A stretch of DNA of 64,000 nucleotides from Puffinus mauretanicus (lineage: Eukaryota > Chordata > Aves > Procellariiformes > Procellariidae), in assembly GCA_023333565.1 (NCBI GenBank), contig JAJKFH010003762.1, positions 248,001 through 312,000 of the forward strand, written 5' to 3'. Shown piece by piece: positions 43,741-55,647 of the stretch (position 1 is the stretch's first letter; every line of letters begins with the position of its first letter). The translations under genes and the position numbers were made by a program. Below the pieces are notes generated by a model. The model made no database searches. It was not told the DNA's origin and saw only the letters and a program-made list of their open reading frames with translations.

Positions 43741-46700
43741 TCCTATAATCTCATGGAGAGATTCTCCGAAGGGGAATTTGTGTGGGCTAAAAAGATAATT
43801 ATTTTTAATGAAAGCCATGATTCTAGTCTCATTGTGCAACTTCAAGGGTGCTGCATAATGCTAAGTATATTATTGAAGTCCCAAGTTAAAAAATACTGCA
43901 ACCGTTCCCTCCCTGAAGTTATGCCTGAACGGCAGGATCGAGTCATTAATGACACTGGCAGCTTTTTCACCCTTTTCTCCTGCTATTAAAAAAAAAAAAG
44001 TTATGGCCTCCTCCTTTGTATTGTTGATTTTTTACTGTGTCTTCAGTGTACTTAGAAAAAAACCTAATGTTTCTACATATTTGCACAGGTAGGGAGTTTG
44101 ACCTTTCATGGGGATTTTGCCTTAATTAAAATAATCTGAAACAAGTGAAGTTTGCTCCTTTTCAAAGTAATTGGATTAATGCAAACGTTTTCAGTGCCTA
44201 CTTCAAACTAGTATAAATGGTCTGACATTAAATGAGGTTAAAAAGTCCCCTATAAACTACCACTACTGTTATTAAATTTAATTAAGATAGAACAGCAGGC
44301 AGTTTAAATGGGAAAGTGTTGCACAAAAATGGCAGCACAGAAAAATGACTCCGATGTTGTCATTAAAGCTAATTGGAAGCAAGGGTTTCTAAATGACAAT
44401 GTAATTAACAGGCTAATGAATACCATATTAGGATTGTTATTAACAACGAAATTTGCAAACATACATGGAAAACTAGTTAGAGATATCACACCATTAGAGA
44501 TATTACAAGGTAAAACTCTACAAACAAATTATACAGCACTTTATCTGATGATGATACAATGCTCCAGCCACATAGCAGTAATTAAACCTTTTGCCCTCTC
44601 ACCCTCCTTTTCTATCAAATTAAGTGATAATATCACAGATCAGCTATAAAATGTGTGCTTTGAGAAATTCTGCCATTCTAAAATTCTGCACACAGCTCAC
44701 CAAAGTAACATTGTTTGATAAGGCAATGATCAAAGTTGGGAGAAGGCCAATGATTGCATGCAGCCTATGCCCTGCGGCTAAAAACAAGCCACCTTTGGGA
44801 TTCACTAAACAAATACTCCACACAGTTGAACAATAAGGGTTCTGCTAAATTAGGCTAATGTAGTTTTATGCATAAATGAAATTATTTCCACTTTTAACAG
44901 GAGTATTTGGGCTGGCTACCTTTCTGTGAATCCCTGCTAAAAAGCAGATGGATCTGCTCAGATCTAGGAGACTGACCTTTTTGTGGCAGTTTGTCATCAT
45001 TTCAGTGCCTGAAGTGAAACTTCAAGGACAGGGCAGGAAGGATGAGAGTTTTCAATGAGGAGGAGACCATAATGAACAACGTAAAAGGTGAGAAAATGAA
45101 TGAGTTACAGAAGAGCCTGATGGTGGTCTAAGATTTCTTGCTCCAGAAGAGCTTGGATGTGTTCACAGTGACTGTAAGGAACCTAGTATTCTTGCTGGCT
45201 TGAGATAGTCTTACTAGAAGATATTACAGTTGAAGAAGTATTAGATATAACATGCTCTTCTCACTGGGCATGGTTTATGTTTCATTCTATTGCTGAAGAA
45301 TGTGTCACCATTTTTTGAGCACAAAGACCACATTTGCAAGTTTGGGCTTAGGCATGTAACAAGCAGTCCTGCTTGTCCCGAGTCTAATTGTTAATAACTG
45401 ATATTATTACTTTTAGTCAGGAACAGAGGGTCTAGAAAGCAGCATTTTGATTTTATAGGCTTTGCCATAATGCAAAGATAATTGGTTAATATGACAGTAA
45501 TTAAGCAGACTTGTGACAGATCTTTGCCTCTGGTTGGTTTCTGCAACATTGTTATTTTTATATGCATTTTACAACACACTCTTAGCAAGACAGGTTTATC
45601 TTCTGTTTAAACTTGCTAACATGAAGGACTGAGTAAAAACACCTGTCTTTCAGACAAGACAACAAATACAATCTCAAAGAGCTTAGCATATTCAAGTAAG
45701 TTAATGTTGTTTTCCCAGAGGGTGCAAATGGACAAACAAAGAGAATGTAAAGTATGCCACAGAACAACCAAAATTGCTGGATTTGGATTACAGAGGCAAC
45801 ATATGCCAAAATTGCAGGATTTCATAAGAAACCTGAGAGGGAAAAAGTAAAGTGCTGATTAAAAACTTAAAACCAGAATTTTAAAGAAAGCTTTCACTTA
45901 ACTAGCAAATACTAGATGAGAAAATATGATACAAGAGTAAAGGTGTGATTACAAAAAGGAAGGAAGAAAATAATAATAAGCACTTCCCTGCAATTGTACC
46001 GGACTGATTTTCTTAAAAGACTTTGCAAAGAACTCCAGTTTATAAGCATTTTATAGGTCAGAAGGGTTGAACTTTCATCAAGAAAAAGAATTTTGAGTGG
46101 TCAGATCTGAAGATTCAGACTTCTAAGCTAGAATATAAAACAGTATCATAAACAACAGGCAAACTATTGAATATACACATGAAAAATTACACAATTTCCT
46201 CTGCCTCCACAAATAAGCATCTGTAGATAAACATATATTTCATCCTTAATTGGTCCATCCAAACAAACTGAAGCGTATTGAACAAATTATCAAAACATAT
46301 CTTCAACCCAAATATATTTAGTGGAAAGCAAGAAAACCAAAAACATCTGGAGGAGACAGCGAGAGAAACAAAGACAACAGCAATTTGTAAGAAAAGATGG
46401 TTTCAATAAACCCAAGGTTTATCTCGTATTCCTTGACTCAAAAATTGTAATTGCTTCATATTCAAGATTCTTTTCTTCACAGTAACCATTGTGACCCAAA
46501 GAATTTTTCAGCAACTACTCTTTTGCCAAGATTGAAAACATTGACATCCTTTAAACAAAAATCTCTGTATGTAATCCTTGCTTCACAGTATTTGGTGGAG
46601 CCAGTAAGCTCAGAGCCATACTCAGTTATGTGGACAGAATGAAACTTTTAAAACATCAACAAAACTGATCATATTGAACCCTGAAAGAGACTGCATCTTG

Positions 46701-48930
46701 CAAGGTAAGAATTCGATTATTTCAGCAGTTCCCAAAATGACATCCTATTAAAAGATGAAAATCTTTGGCTGGTACACACATTTCTTACCTGTAATCCCCT
46801 GGAAGGAAAAGGTATATCCCTTTACTTTTAGGTGGCTATTGAACTGATCTGAGCTAAAGTCCCTTTATTCCCAAATGAAGGCAACAGAACACAGGTGTTA
46901 AAACTCTTCATTTATGCGTATCACTCCAGTTGTTTTGCCTTAGTTTTCTAAATCTCTCTGTGTAGAGAAGCTCTTACGTGGGTTAACATCAAGGTTGTTA
47001 CAACATGTTCAGACTTATGTAACACACTTTCTGGTTGTTGATGGAAATATTAAAAAAGCCCACATTCATGCTAGTGTGAAGTATGGCCTAAAGGAATCTT
47101 CCTAAAATTGGCAGCAAAAGCAGAGCTCGTAATTCAAACAACTATGTTTTGTGATCGAGTCTTGATGCTCCTCAAAACCAGCAGGGAAAAAACCACTACT
47201 TGTTTCAACAGCCTATAAAGCAAATACTTGTCATCTTCACCTCCCAGTAAAGTAGCAGCTTACTCATGCTATTGATAGAAACAAGATATGGTTTTATTTG
47301 AAGTAATCAATCCTGTTTCTGTTCTGCTGCAGATTGCTTTATTTGTCTGTAAGAGGTTGACTTTTGTACAGTCCAGAAAACACATGCACACACTTTTTAG
47401 CTACAGCAGTTGCTGCCATTCAGTCCAGCCAGCTTTCTGGCAGACAAGACACTTCTCAGCAAATTTATGGCTACATGGGGTTATAAGCATTATATCACAT
47501 ATTCACAGGCACAGAGTGGTCCTGCTTTTCCAATCATAGCATGTCCCAGTACTGTTGGCAACGTTCGCCTTGGTAATGACGATAACAATACGTCAAGAAA
47601 TTGAGCAGTTCCAAAGGGTGACTAGGTGGCAACTGCCTTTTGCAACTTCTGTTTCCACCTGTCTTGTGTGTGTAGAGTCCCAGGATTTTAAGGATGATGG
47701 GAAGGGCCAAGGGGAGATGGAGAAGGGACTGTGGCTGTGTTCCCCAGCCAGAAACTTCTCCCTAGTATGTGTCAACAGATAGACACAATAGCTAGTTTTG
47801 TCTGCTGGGGCTACCAATACAATAGTTAACATTTACATTTTCTTCATACTGTCGACTGGCTTGAAAAATCAGTGATAAAAAGTATAGTTCACACAACTCT
47901 TTTCCTTATTGTTCAAAACACTTTACTTCCTGGACAATATCCCATCAGTTACATCTAGTTAATTTATGGAAAGTTCTTCTCACGACCCTTTAGGCTATGA
48001 AGCCTTGAAAATATAAAAGCTTAAATTCTGTAGAATAAGTCTCCATTGACTGCAGAAAAAATCCACAGGGTATGGATGTAAGCTGAACAAACAAGTGAAT
48101 TCTTCAACTGTGCACCTTGTTGGTTTAGTATTCACTAATATCCTGCATTTGACAATGGTTTCATTTACAGACGTGCAAGGGAAAACTGAATTGTAAGATT
48201 TATTTAGTCAAGAAGAGGAAGCTTATAAAGGTCAGCTCATGCAAAGAAAGAGGAGGCATGTTACCACTTAGTTTCACACGCTACTCACTATGAATAGCAT
48301 ACAGTAAATAAATAGTAATTCCTAGCTTTTATATAGTACTTTTCAGTTCCACAGGAAACAAAGCTAACGCTTGCATTTGCAGTACTAATTCCAAATACAT
48401 AAAAGAAAGTAATCTTAACAAAGTCAAGATTTGTTCACAAATTGCAAAAGAACTTGATTTATGATGCAGGTCTTTTGTAGCAGTTTTAAACTCATTTTTC
48501 GCTCATAAGTTTAAGAAACTGGAGTTTCTCCATCTCCTTATCCTCTAAGGTGGGTGAGAAAACAAAAAAAAAGCATGGGAAGAATAAACAGCTATCTAAA
48601 TTGCTAAAAATCCTAACCAATATCCCACCTGAATATCCATTTTATCTGTTCACTGGGCTATCTGGCTAAGAGAAGTTAAGATACTTTTACTGAAATGGAG
48701 CTTGTCTAAAAACCTACAAACTTTAGTGAACTATCGTGAAACATTAAATCACTGAGCCCCTCTCAACGTTTATGCGTTTTTCAACTTGGAAATAATCTGT
48801 TTCCATTTCCTTTCAACCTGTCCTTTTGACCTCTCTTCCTTTTTGCAATAATGCTCATATATTTTACTAGAATGGTCTATTATTTCACAATGTGCCACAC
48901 TGAACAGAGTCAAAGGTTCTAGAAAACCAA
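43741..48930. other. Non-coding unique DNA, no gene seen
   Basis: AT-rich sequence with an A12 run near 43987-43999 and the TAATTA-rich block listed separately. The open frame 44308-44649 lies in that block and does not look protein-like. No repeat family is recognisable. Confidence 0.5.
44110..44600. promoter_or_regulatory. AT-rich block with four TAATTA sites (candidate conserved non-coding element)
   Basis: TAATTA hexamers occur at 44123-44128, 44279-44284, 44402-44407 and 44579-44584. This is the core of many homeodomain binding sites. Sequence complexity is high and no repeats are present, as in vertebrate developmental enhancers in gene deserts. AT-rich DNA yields such hexamers by chance, so conservation data are needed. 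Confidence 0.2.
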
Positions 48931-49167
48931 TTAAGTTGGTTGTGGCTTTTGGAACACAAATCTTTTTAAAGCTTCAAAGATATCATCTGCATATCTGCTA
49001 ACTCCCCTTGCTAATCTACCGAATGGAATTGTCTGTTCTTCAAAGTCAGTGCTTTCTCCTGTCCTTGTGATTCCTAGATGTGAAGATCTTCCATAAATCC
49101 TCCTCAAGAAGTCCATGTTAATGGTTTCACCCACAGGATCATCATCTCTAATCTTGACATTCACACT
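48931..49167 (-). CDS. Possible coding exon, unrecognised protein (low confidence)
   Basis: On the minus strand an open stretch of about 78 codons runs from a TAA just upstream (near 49168-49170) to a TAA stop at 48931-48933. There is no ATG at its start. It could only be an internal or terminal exon entered by an AG such as the one just before 49167, whose pyrimidine tract is weak. The peptide has balanced, soluble-protein-like composition, with segments such as NMDFLRRIYGRSSHLGI and IPFGRLARGVSRYADDIFEA, and ends FVFQKPQPT. The YADD in it is not in a reverse-transcriptase context. I recognise no family. It may be a real terminal exon, a decayed retrocopy or a chance frame. Confidence 0.25.
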   Translation of the reverse strand, partial: SVNVKIRDDDPVGETINMDFLRRIYGRSSHLGITRTGESTDFEEQTIPFGRLARGVSRYADDIFEALKRFVFQKPQPT

Positions 49168-49170
49168 TTA

Positions 49171-49833
49171 AAAGTACCTTCATCTTCCTACGTGACAGTA
49201 ATGCAAAAGTGAACTTTTTCCAAGTGAAAAATTACCTTAGAAAACTGTCTCTTTCCTGTAGATATCTATTCCATATATGCCAACTAGCATCCTATTGTTT
49301 ATTTGTTACAACACCATGAGCAATTATAACAACAGAGAAGGAATTCATATTTTTTTTTTCGGGTAGAAATGTAGTTTCCCTAGAAGTGAAAATTTCAAAA
49401 TCCTCTATACTGGTAGACAATGATCATATAGCAGCAAAACAGCAGGCTATACCAATTTATACCAGCTGATGTTTCCTCACCTGACATGTGGTTCAAATCT
49501 GTCTTAATCTCTAAAGATCAGCAATTTGCTGGGAAAACTTGTTAATAGTGAAAGATTGTAGCAAAGTAAATTAATTTTTTTTTTTTCAGTCCTTTTCAAA
49601 GATTTTGTAGTATACTTTTCACTGTGAACACCTAAATCATGGTTTGAAAAGTAAGTTAAGAGTTATAAGCCATATAAGAGAGCTTACCTGCTGGAAGAAT
49701 AAAAATGTACTGAAATTTTTTGAAAACTTAATTAAAAAATCATCTACTGATGTTGCAGTAGGTAGGTAGTAGGTACTTAATAGCATCCAGTACACACTCA
49801 GATAAGTATATAAACAAATAAGATAAGCCTGGG
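49171..49833. other. Non-coding AT-rich DNA upstream of the large CR1
   Basis: About 660 bp with T-runs near 49350-49360 and 49576-49587. No gene or repeat family is recognisable. The direct repeat GTAGGTAGGTAGTAGGTA near 49757-49774 is a short simple tract. Confidence 0.5.
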
Positions 49834-49983
49834 GGTGGCATGCCAATGTTTGAGGGACAGCGTGCTAGTGAGGTCCTTCAGTCTGCCATCTCAGTGGGGG
49901 TAGGGGATAGATATCCACATGGCAGCAAAGAGACAAGGGTTGTTGATGTGTTAGAAACCATGGAAGTGCCTGAGAACGGTCAC

Positions 49984-50807
49984 ATAGGAATTAGGGCTTC
50001 TCCCCAAACAAAGGTGGCGGGATCATTAGCCCAACTGAAATGCGTCTACACCAATGCATGCAGCATGGGCAACAAACAGGAGGAGCTGGAAGCCATCGTG
50101 CAGCTGGAAAACTATGATATAGTTGCCATCACGGAAACATGGTGGGATGACTCGCACAACTGGAGTGCTGCAATGGATGGCTATAAACTCTTCAGAAGGG
50201 ATAGGCGAAGAAGGAGAGGTGGTTGGTAGCCCTGTGTGTTAGGGAATGTTTTGACAGTCTAGAGCTTGACAGTGATGAAAGGGTCAAGTGTTTGTGGGTA
50301 AGAATCAAGAGAAAGGCCAACAAGGCAAATATCATGGTGAGAGTCTGTTATAGACCACCCTACCAGGATGAAGAGACAGATGAAATATTCTATAAGCAGC
50401 TGGCAGAAGTCTCACGATCACTAGCTCTTGTTCTCATGGGGGACTTCAACTTACCAGATATCTGCTGGAAATACAATACAGCAGAGAGGAAACAGTCTAG
50501 GACATTCCTGCAGTGTGTGGAAGATAACTTCCTGACACAGCTGGCGAGGGAGCCAACTAGAGAAGATGACCGACTGGACCTGTTGTTTGTGAACAGAAAC
50601 AGACTTGTGGGTGATGTGATGGTTGGAGGCCGTCTTGGGCATAGCGATCACAAAATGATAGAGTTTTCGATTCTCAGAGAAGTAGGGAAGGGGGTTAGCA
50701 GAACTGCTGTCTTGGAGTTCCAGCGGGCAGACTTTGGCCTGTTTAGGAGCCTGGTTGACAGAGTCCCTTGGGAGGCAGTCCTGAAGGGCAAAGGAGTCCA
50801 GGAAGGC
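49984..50807 (+). pseudogene. CR1 ORF2 endonuclease domain remnant
   Basis: Apurinic/apyrimidinic-type endonuclease that would nick target DNA to prime reverse transcription. Visible family motifs are YTNACSMGN near 50047, the metal-binding ITETWW segment near 50131, GDFN at 50439-50450 and SDH at 50643-50651. The reading frame shifts near 50219-50226, between RRRRGG and VALCVRE, where the family has a continuous GGVALYV-type strand. A TGA at 50808-50810 replaces a conserved tryptophan codon. The catalytic-motif residues survive, but the protein cannot be made in one piece. Confidence 0.88.
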
Positions 50808-50810
50808 TGA

Positions 50811-52353
50811 ACATTCTTCAAGAAGGAAATCTTAAAGGCACAGGAGCAGGCCGTGCCCATGTGCTGAAAGACGAGCTGGCAGGGAAGAAGACCAGCCTTG
50901 CTGAACAGAGAGCTTTGGTTGTAACTCAGGAAAAAAAAAAGAGAGTTTATGACCTTTGGAAGAAGGGGCAGGCAACTCAGGAGGGCTATAAAGATGTCAT
51001 GAAGTTATGCAGGGAGAAAATTAGAAGGGCCAAAGTCCAACTAGAGCTTAATCTGGCTACTGCCATAAAAGACAATAAAAAATGTTTCTATAAATACATT
51101 AGCAACAAAAGGAGGGCTAACGAGAATCTCCCTCCTTTTTTGGATGCAGGGGGAAACATAGCGACAAAGGATGAGGAAAAGGCTGAGGTACTTAATGCCT
51201 TCTTTGCCTCAGCCTTTAATAGTAAGACGAGTTGTTCTCCGGGTACCCAGCCCCCTGAGCTGGAAGACAGGGATAGGGAGCAGAATGAAGTCCCCATAAT
51301 CCAAGGGGAAATGGTTAGTGACCTGTTACACCACTTAGACACACACAAGTCTATGGGGCTGGATGGGATCCATCCAAGGATAGTGAGAGAGCTGGCAGAA
51401 GTGCTTCAATACTTCATCAGCAGTCCTGGCTAACTGGGGAGATCCCAGTTGGCTGGAGGTTAGCAAATGTGATGTCCATCTACAAGAACGGCTGGAAGGA
51501 GGATCCAGGGAACTACAGGCCTGTCAGTCTGACATTGGTGCTGGTGAAAGTTATGGAGCAGATCATCCTGAGTGTCATCACATGGCACGTACAGGACAAC
51601 CAGGTGATCAAGCCCAGTCAGCATGAGTTTATGAAAGGCAGGTCCTGCTTGACTAACCTGATTTCCTTCTACGATGAGGTGACCCACTTAGTGGATGAGG
51701 GAAAGGCTGTGGATGTTGTTTACCTGGACTTTAGTAAAACCTTTGACACCGTTTCCCACACCATTCTCCTGGAGAAACTGGCTGCTCATGGCTTGGACGG
51801 GTGTACTCTTCGCTGGGTAAAAACTTGTCTGGATGGCTGGGCCCAAAGAGTTGTGGTGAAAGGAGTTAAATCCAGTTGGTGGCCGATCACAAGCGGTGTT
51901 CCCCGGGGCTCAGTATTGGGGCCAGTTCTGTTTAATATATTTATCAATTATCTGGACAAGGGGATCGAGTGCTCCCTCAGTAAGTTTGCAGACAACACCA
52001 AGTTGGGCGGGAGTGTTGATCTGCTCGAGGGTAGGAAGGCTCTGCAGAGGGATCTGGACAGCCTGGATAGATGGCCAAGGCCAATTGTATGAGATTCCAC
52101 AAGGCTAAGTGTCGGGTCCTGCACTTGGGTCACAACAACACCCTGCAATGCTACAGGCTTGGGGAAGAGTGGCTGGAAAGGTGCCTGGCAGAGAAGAACC
52201 TGGGGGTGTTGATTGACAGACAGCTGAACATGAGCCAGCAGTGTGCCCAGGTGGCCAAGAAGGCCAACAGCATCCTGGCTTGTACCAGAAATAGTGAGGC
52301 CAGCAGGACTAGGGAAGTGATCGTCCCCCTGTACTCGGCACTGGTGAGACCTT
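50811..52353 (+). pseudogene. CR1 ORF2 linker and reverse transcriptase remnant
   Basis: The linker first continues in the frame of the endonuclease, with further stops, then shifts at an A10 run (50931-50940) into the frame containing KKRVYDLWKKGQ. Reverse transcriptase landmarks are [13 protein letters not shown] near 51358, a frame change with apparent loss of sequence at about 51410-51435, NYRPVSLT near 51511, [15 protein letters not shown] near 51618, [14 protein letters not shown] from 51718, [10 protein letters not shown] near 51895 and FADN at 51985-51996. In the family the last motif is FADD; the second catalytic aspartate is asparagine here, from GAC to AAC. Another frame change occurs at about 52075. 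Catalytically dead on several counts. Confidence 0.92.
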
Positions 52354-52769
52354 GAATCCTGTGTTCAGTTTTGGGCTTCTCACTACAAGACAGACATTGA
52401 GGTGCTGGAGCGTGTCCAAAGAAGAGCAACAAAGCTGGTGAAGGGTCCTAATAGGAGCAGCTGAAGGAACTGGGACTGTTTAGCCTGGAGAAAAGAAGGC
52501 TGAGGGGAGACCTCATCGTGCTCTACAACTACCTGAAAGGAGGTTGTAGTGAGGTGGGTGTTGGTCTCTTCTCCCAAGTAGCAAGTGATAGGATGAGAGG
52601 AAATGGCCTCAAGTCGCACCAGGGGAGGTTCAGGTTGGATATTAGGAAAAATTTCTTCACTGAAAGGGTTATCAAGCATTGGAACAGGCTGCCCGGGGAA
52701 GTGGTTGAGTCACCATCCCTGGAGGTATTTAAAAGATGTGTAGATGAGGCGCTTAGGGAAATGGTGTAG
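52354..52769 (+). pseudogene. CR1 ORF2 C-terminal domain remnant
   Basis: After a frame break at about 52353 the conserved [16 protein letters not shown] segment appears. A deletion at about 52446-52460 removes the [17 protein letters not shown] stretch still present at 41850-41885. The last open part, 52518-52769, reads through to the natural ORF2 stop TAG, with [20 protein letters not shown] near its middle. This domain is shared by all CR1 elements and is preserved in part in the two upstream fragments. Confidence 0.88.
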
Positions 52770-55614
52770 TGGTGGACTTGGCAATGTTAGGTTAACGGTT
52801 GGTCTAAATGATCTAAAGGTCTTTTCCAATCTAAATGATTCTGTTCTATTCTATTCTACTCTAAATTACTGTTGCTTACTGTTTTTCCTGATCCTCTATT
52901 TGGGATAGGTTTATAAGTGAAGTACACATTTCAGTGACAGACAATAGTTTTTACTTTGCCTCTGTTTAAAATTTTTCTAGATGTATAATCTACAAATTAG
53001 TAGCAATAGACCATGTCAAGACCTGAAGTGCAAACAAATGATTGACGACATGAGGGTAAATGAAATATAGGCATTTACTTGCAACGGTTTATAGCATTAG
53101 ACTAGCCAGTCTGTCATGCAATGTCCTACACCTTATTAAAAATCCCAGGCCCCAAATGTCCAAATATTTACATAGACAGATTTAATTGCTTCTGAAAGTG
53201 CAGCACAGATAAACCTAGGTCAGCATTTATGAACCAAACATATACTCACTTAGGGCCAAACTGGGCATTCATATAATGAAATAGTTGTACTTTCCATGCC
53301 TCTGGAAGTATTGTACAATACTGCATTTACCACCAGATGCAAAAGGAGGCGTTACCATAATTTTTAGATAAATTAATATTTAAAAAATAATATACACCAT
53401 TTCACTTATCAAGACACCACAGCTGAAAATCACTTGGAGCTTCAGAGATAAAATTTAAAAATTTAACTTTGGTTATGACAGAGAACAGATCACGTCACCA
53501 AAAATAAAAAGTAAATTCTCATTAGCAGGAAAATTGTAGAGAACAAATAGTAAACAAATAGGACCAACTGTGAACAAAATGGGTCCCCTGTTTAAGATCT
53601 GATGTGCATGACTGTGACAGCTTGCAGAGCTTTTTGCTGCCTGAAAGAGACAAGCTGTCTGAGATCTCTGGAGGACATGAGGGTATCACTGGGGAAGGGT
53701 CCCCGTGCCCTCGCTCTGCTTTCACCCTCCCCATGTGCTTCTGGCCAGCAGAGAGCAGGCAGGTTGCAATCTGGGCTAACAGACCTTTGGTTTGGCTGAG
53801 TGTGGGCTTCCTATCTCCTTCCCTTTCAGAAACTTTGACTGATGTGCTAGGGTCCAAGCTGGTAGAGAACAGGCGCAGAGTGACTGTCCTCAAGACGGGG
53901 GCAGAAAGAGTCAGGGCACTGCAGTCCAGACAGGCAGTCTCCCATTCTTGAAAACCTACCAGAAGAAATGCTCGCAGAAAATGGAAATCGGAGGAGGAAG
54001 AAGCCTATACATTTTGTTATAGACAAATTATGACAAATTATTCTTCCTTTCATGACAGGATAACAAGTCTAAGTGATAGAGGAGAAGCAGTAGCTGTGTC
54101 GACATGCTGTCATGTGAAATTAATATAAGCAAGCAAGGAAGGAATCTGCCAGCGTGAGGGGGCACAACCTGTTGGGAAGGTGGACTCAGGAGTGCTGCTC
54201 ACGGAGGAACTGGTGTAACTGAAAGAAAGAAATACAGGTAGGTCATCCAGTCTTACTCAAGCACTTTCACCTGTGATGCAGCTATCAAATGAAAGCTCTG
54301 CTGACAAAATCTTAGCCAGTACTAAACAGACGGAATGAATGTTTTGGAAGGGAAGAGCAGACTGCAAAATAATCTTGAAAAACTGGAGAAGTGACCCAAA
54401 CTGCAACACACCAACACTGAGTGCAAACACTGAATAGTTAGCTGTTCCAAAATGGCATGGGGATAACGAGCCATGGCACACCTTTTGGAGAAGACAACCA
54501 GTCACAATCAGCCATGTGCTGGCAGAGGCATGCAAAGGGGAAAAAAAAAAGCGACCAAGAGTAGCCTACACACAAGTCAGGAAGAAAATCTGCTGCTCAG
54601 CCAGAGGCCAGAGGGCAGTCAACAAATCACAAACAGCACCGAAAGATTCTGAACAGCTCATAAAAATACCCAAGGCATAAAAATACCTACATTTTCAAAT
54701 TAACTCGGAGTCACTAGGTCAGACAGAATGGATAGTTTAAACACATCTCCCTCCCTGCCCACTCATCCTTGCATGGAGGAACATCAATTCTGGTCCTGAT
54801 TTAGAGCATATAGTGCTCACTTTCCTCTGGTGCTCTAAAAGTTCTTTTCAGCCAGCTCTAAGACCTGGCTCTCTGCTATGTGTATTCTCATTCTCTCAGT
54901 TTCCCTGCATTTGCCCCAGGATTCTACCTTTGCTGTGCAACTGTCTTGCAGGCCATATTATGCCACATCCCCGTGAAGTTCCTCAGTGCACTGGAGGTTT
55001 TGAAGAGCACTTCAATAAAATATCCACTAGGTGTGGTTTAGGCACATGCGCCCACACCTTGGGGCAGAAGGATGGACTAAACAATGTCACAAAACCTTTA
55101 CAACTCAATTTTTGATTTGTTTTAACACAGATAACTCTAAAACTGTATTGTATACACAACTGAAGAACACTCTATATACAACAGAAAGATCAGTGATGTA
55201 TTTTTAAGCAAAATATTAAAATAAGGTGCAATCACAGATGAAAGACTCATTTAAATCTGAAGGGCCAATCTTCTTATTTGGAGGTGAGGTAGGAAGGAGA
55301 AAAAGTAAATAATGGAGTCCTTGATAAAAGCTCAGATCCTAACAAATATTTTTAGACAGAGACTACATGAATATCCAGCATTACCTCTTGAATTACTATT
55401 TACTTGGCACAGGAAGGTTTCTGCCCCTGACCAATATTTATGGAGACTGAAGTTGCCTCCTTATGGCAGCAGTGCTCATCTTCAAAGGGGGTAGTATGGG
55501 TCAACATGACCATGAAATCTAAAATTTGCTTTGGAAGGGAAAAAGGATATTTGGAGACCAATGCTATAAGAGCAGAGCTTCCTATTTAATGTGAGCAGAT
55601 CTTCAGCAACCACC

Positions 55615-55647
55615 GGGGGTGGGGGTGGGGTGGGGGTGGGGGATGGG
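55615..55647 (+). repeat. Regular G-tract repeat, strong G-quadruplex motif
   Basis: G-tracts of 5, 5, 4, 5, 5 and 3 are separated by single T bases (the last by AT). Four or more G-tracts with 1-nt loops is the classical parallel quadruplex pattern. It may have arisen as a simple (GGGGGT)n repeat. No promoter is evident next to it. Confidence 0.85.

Larger units (their letters stand above)
49834..52862 (+). mobile_element. 5'-truncated CR1 LINE, about 3 kb, plus strand
   Basis: The longest transposon in the window. It starts within or just before ORF2, continues through the endonuclease, a linker, the reverse transcriptase and the C-terminal domain, and ends in the CR1 3' untranslated tail with TTCTG/TTCTA-like units near 52848-52862. 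ORF1 and the 5' region are absent, so it was 5'-truncated at insertion. Its 5' boundary is uncertain by about 20 bp. The coding region is broken by at least four frame changes and several stops. No target-site duplication is visible. It is non-autonomous and dead. The C-terminal half aligns with the copies at 39088 and 41673, so the three likely belong to one subfamily. Confidence 0.95.

Noticed and set aside
44308..44649. 113-codon open frame on the plus strand
   Set aside because: It overlaps the TAATTA-rich block and has no motif or splice context. More easily explained as chance.
48972..48983. YADD tetrapeptide in the minus-strand candidate exon, as a possible reverse transcriptase active site
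   Set aside because: The flanking residues are not the hydrophobic strand-turn-strand pattern of polymerases, and no other reverse transcriptase motif is nearby.
55069..55115. Possible CR1 3' tail, GGATGGACTAAACAATG
   Set aside because: Only a short, decayed similarity with no ATTCTATG-like end. Too weak to call without a search.
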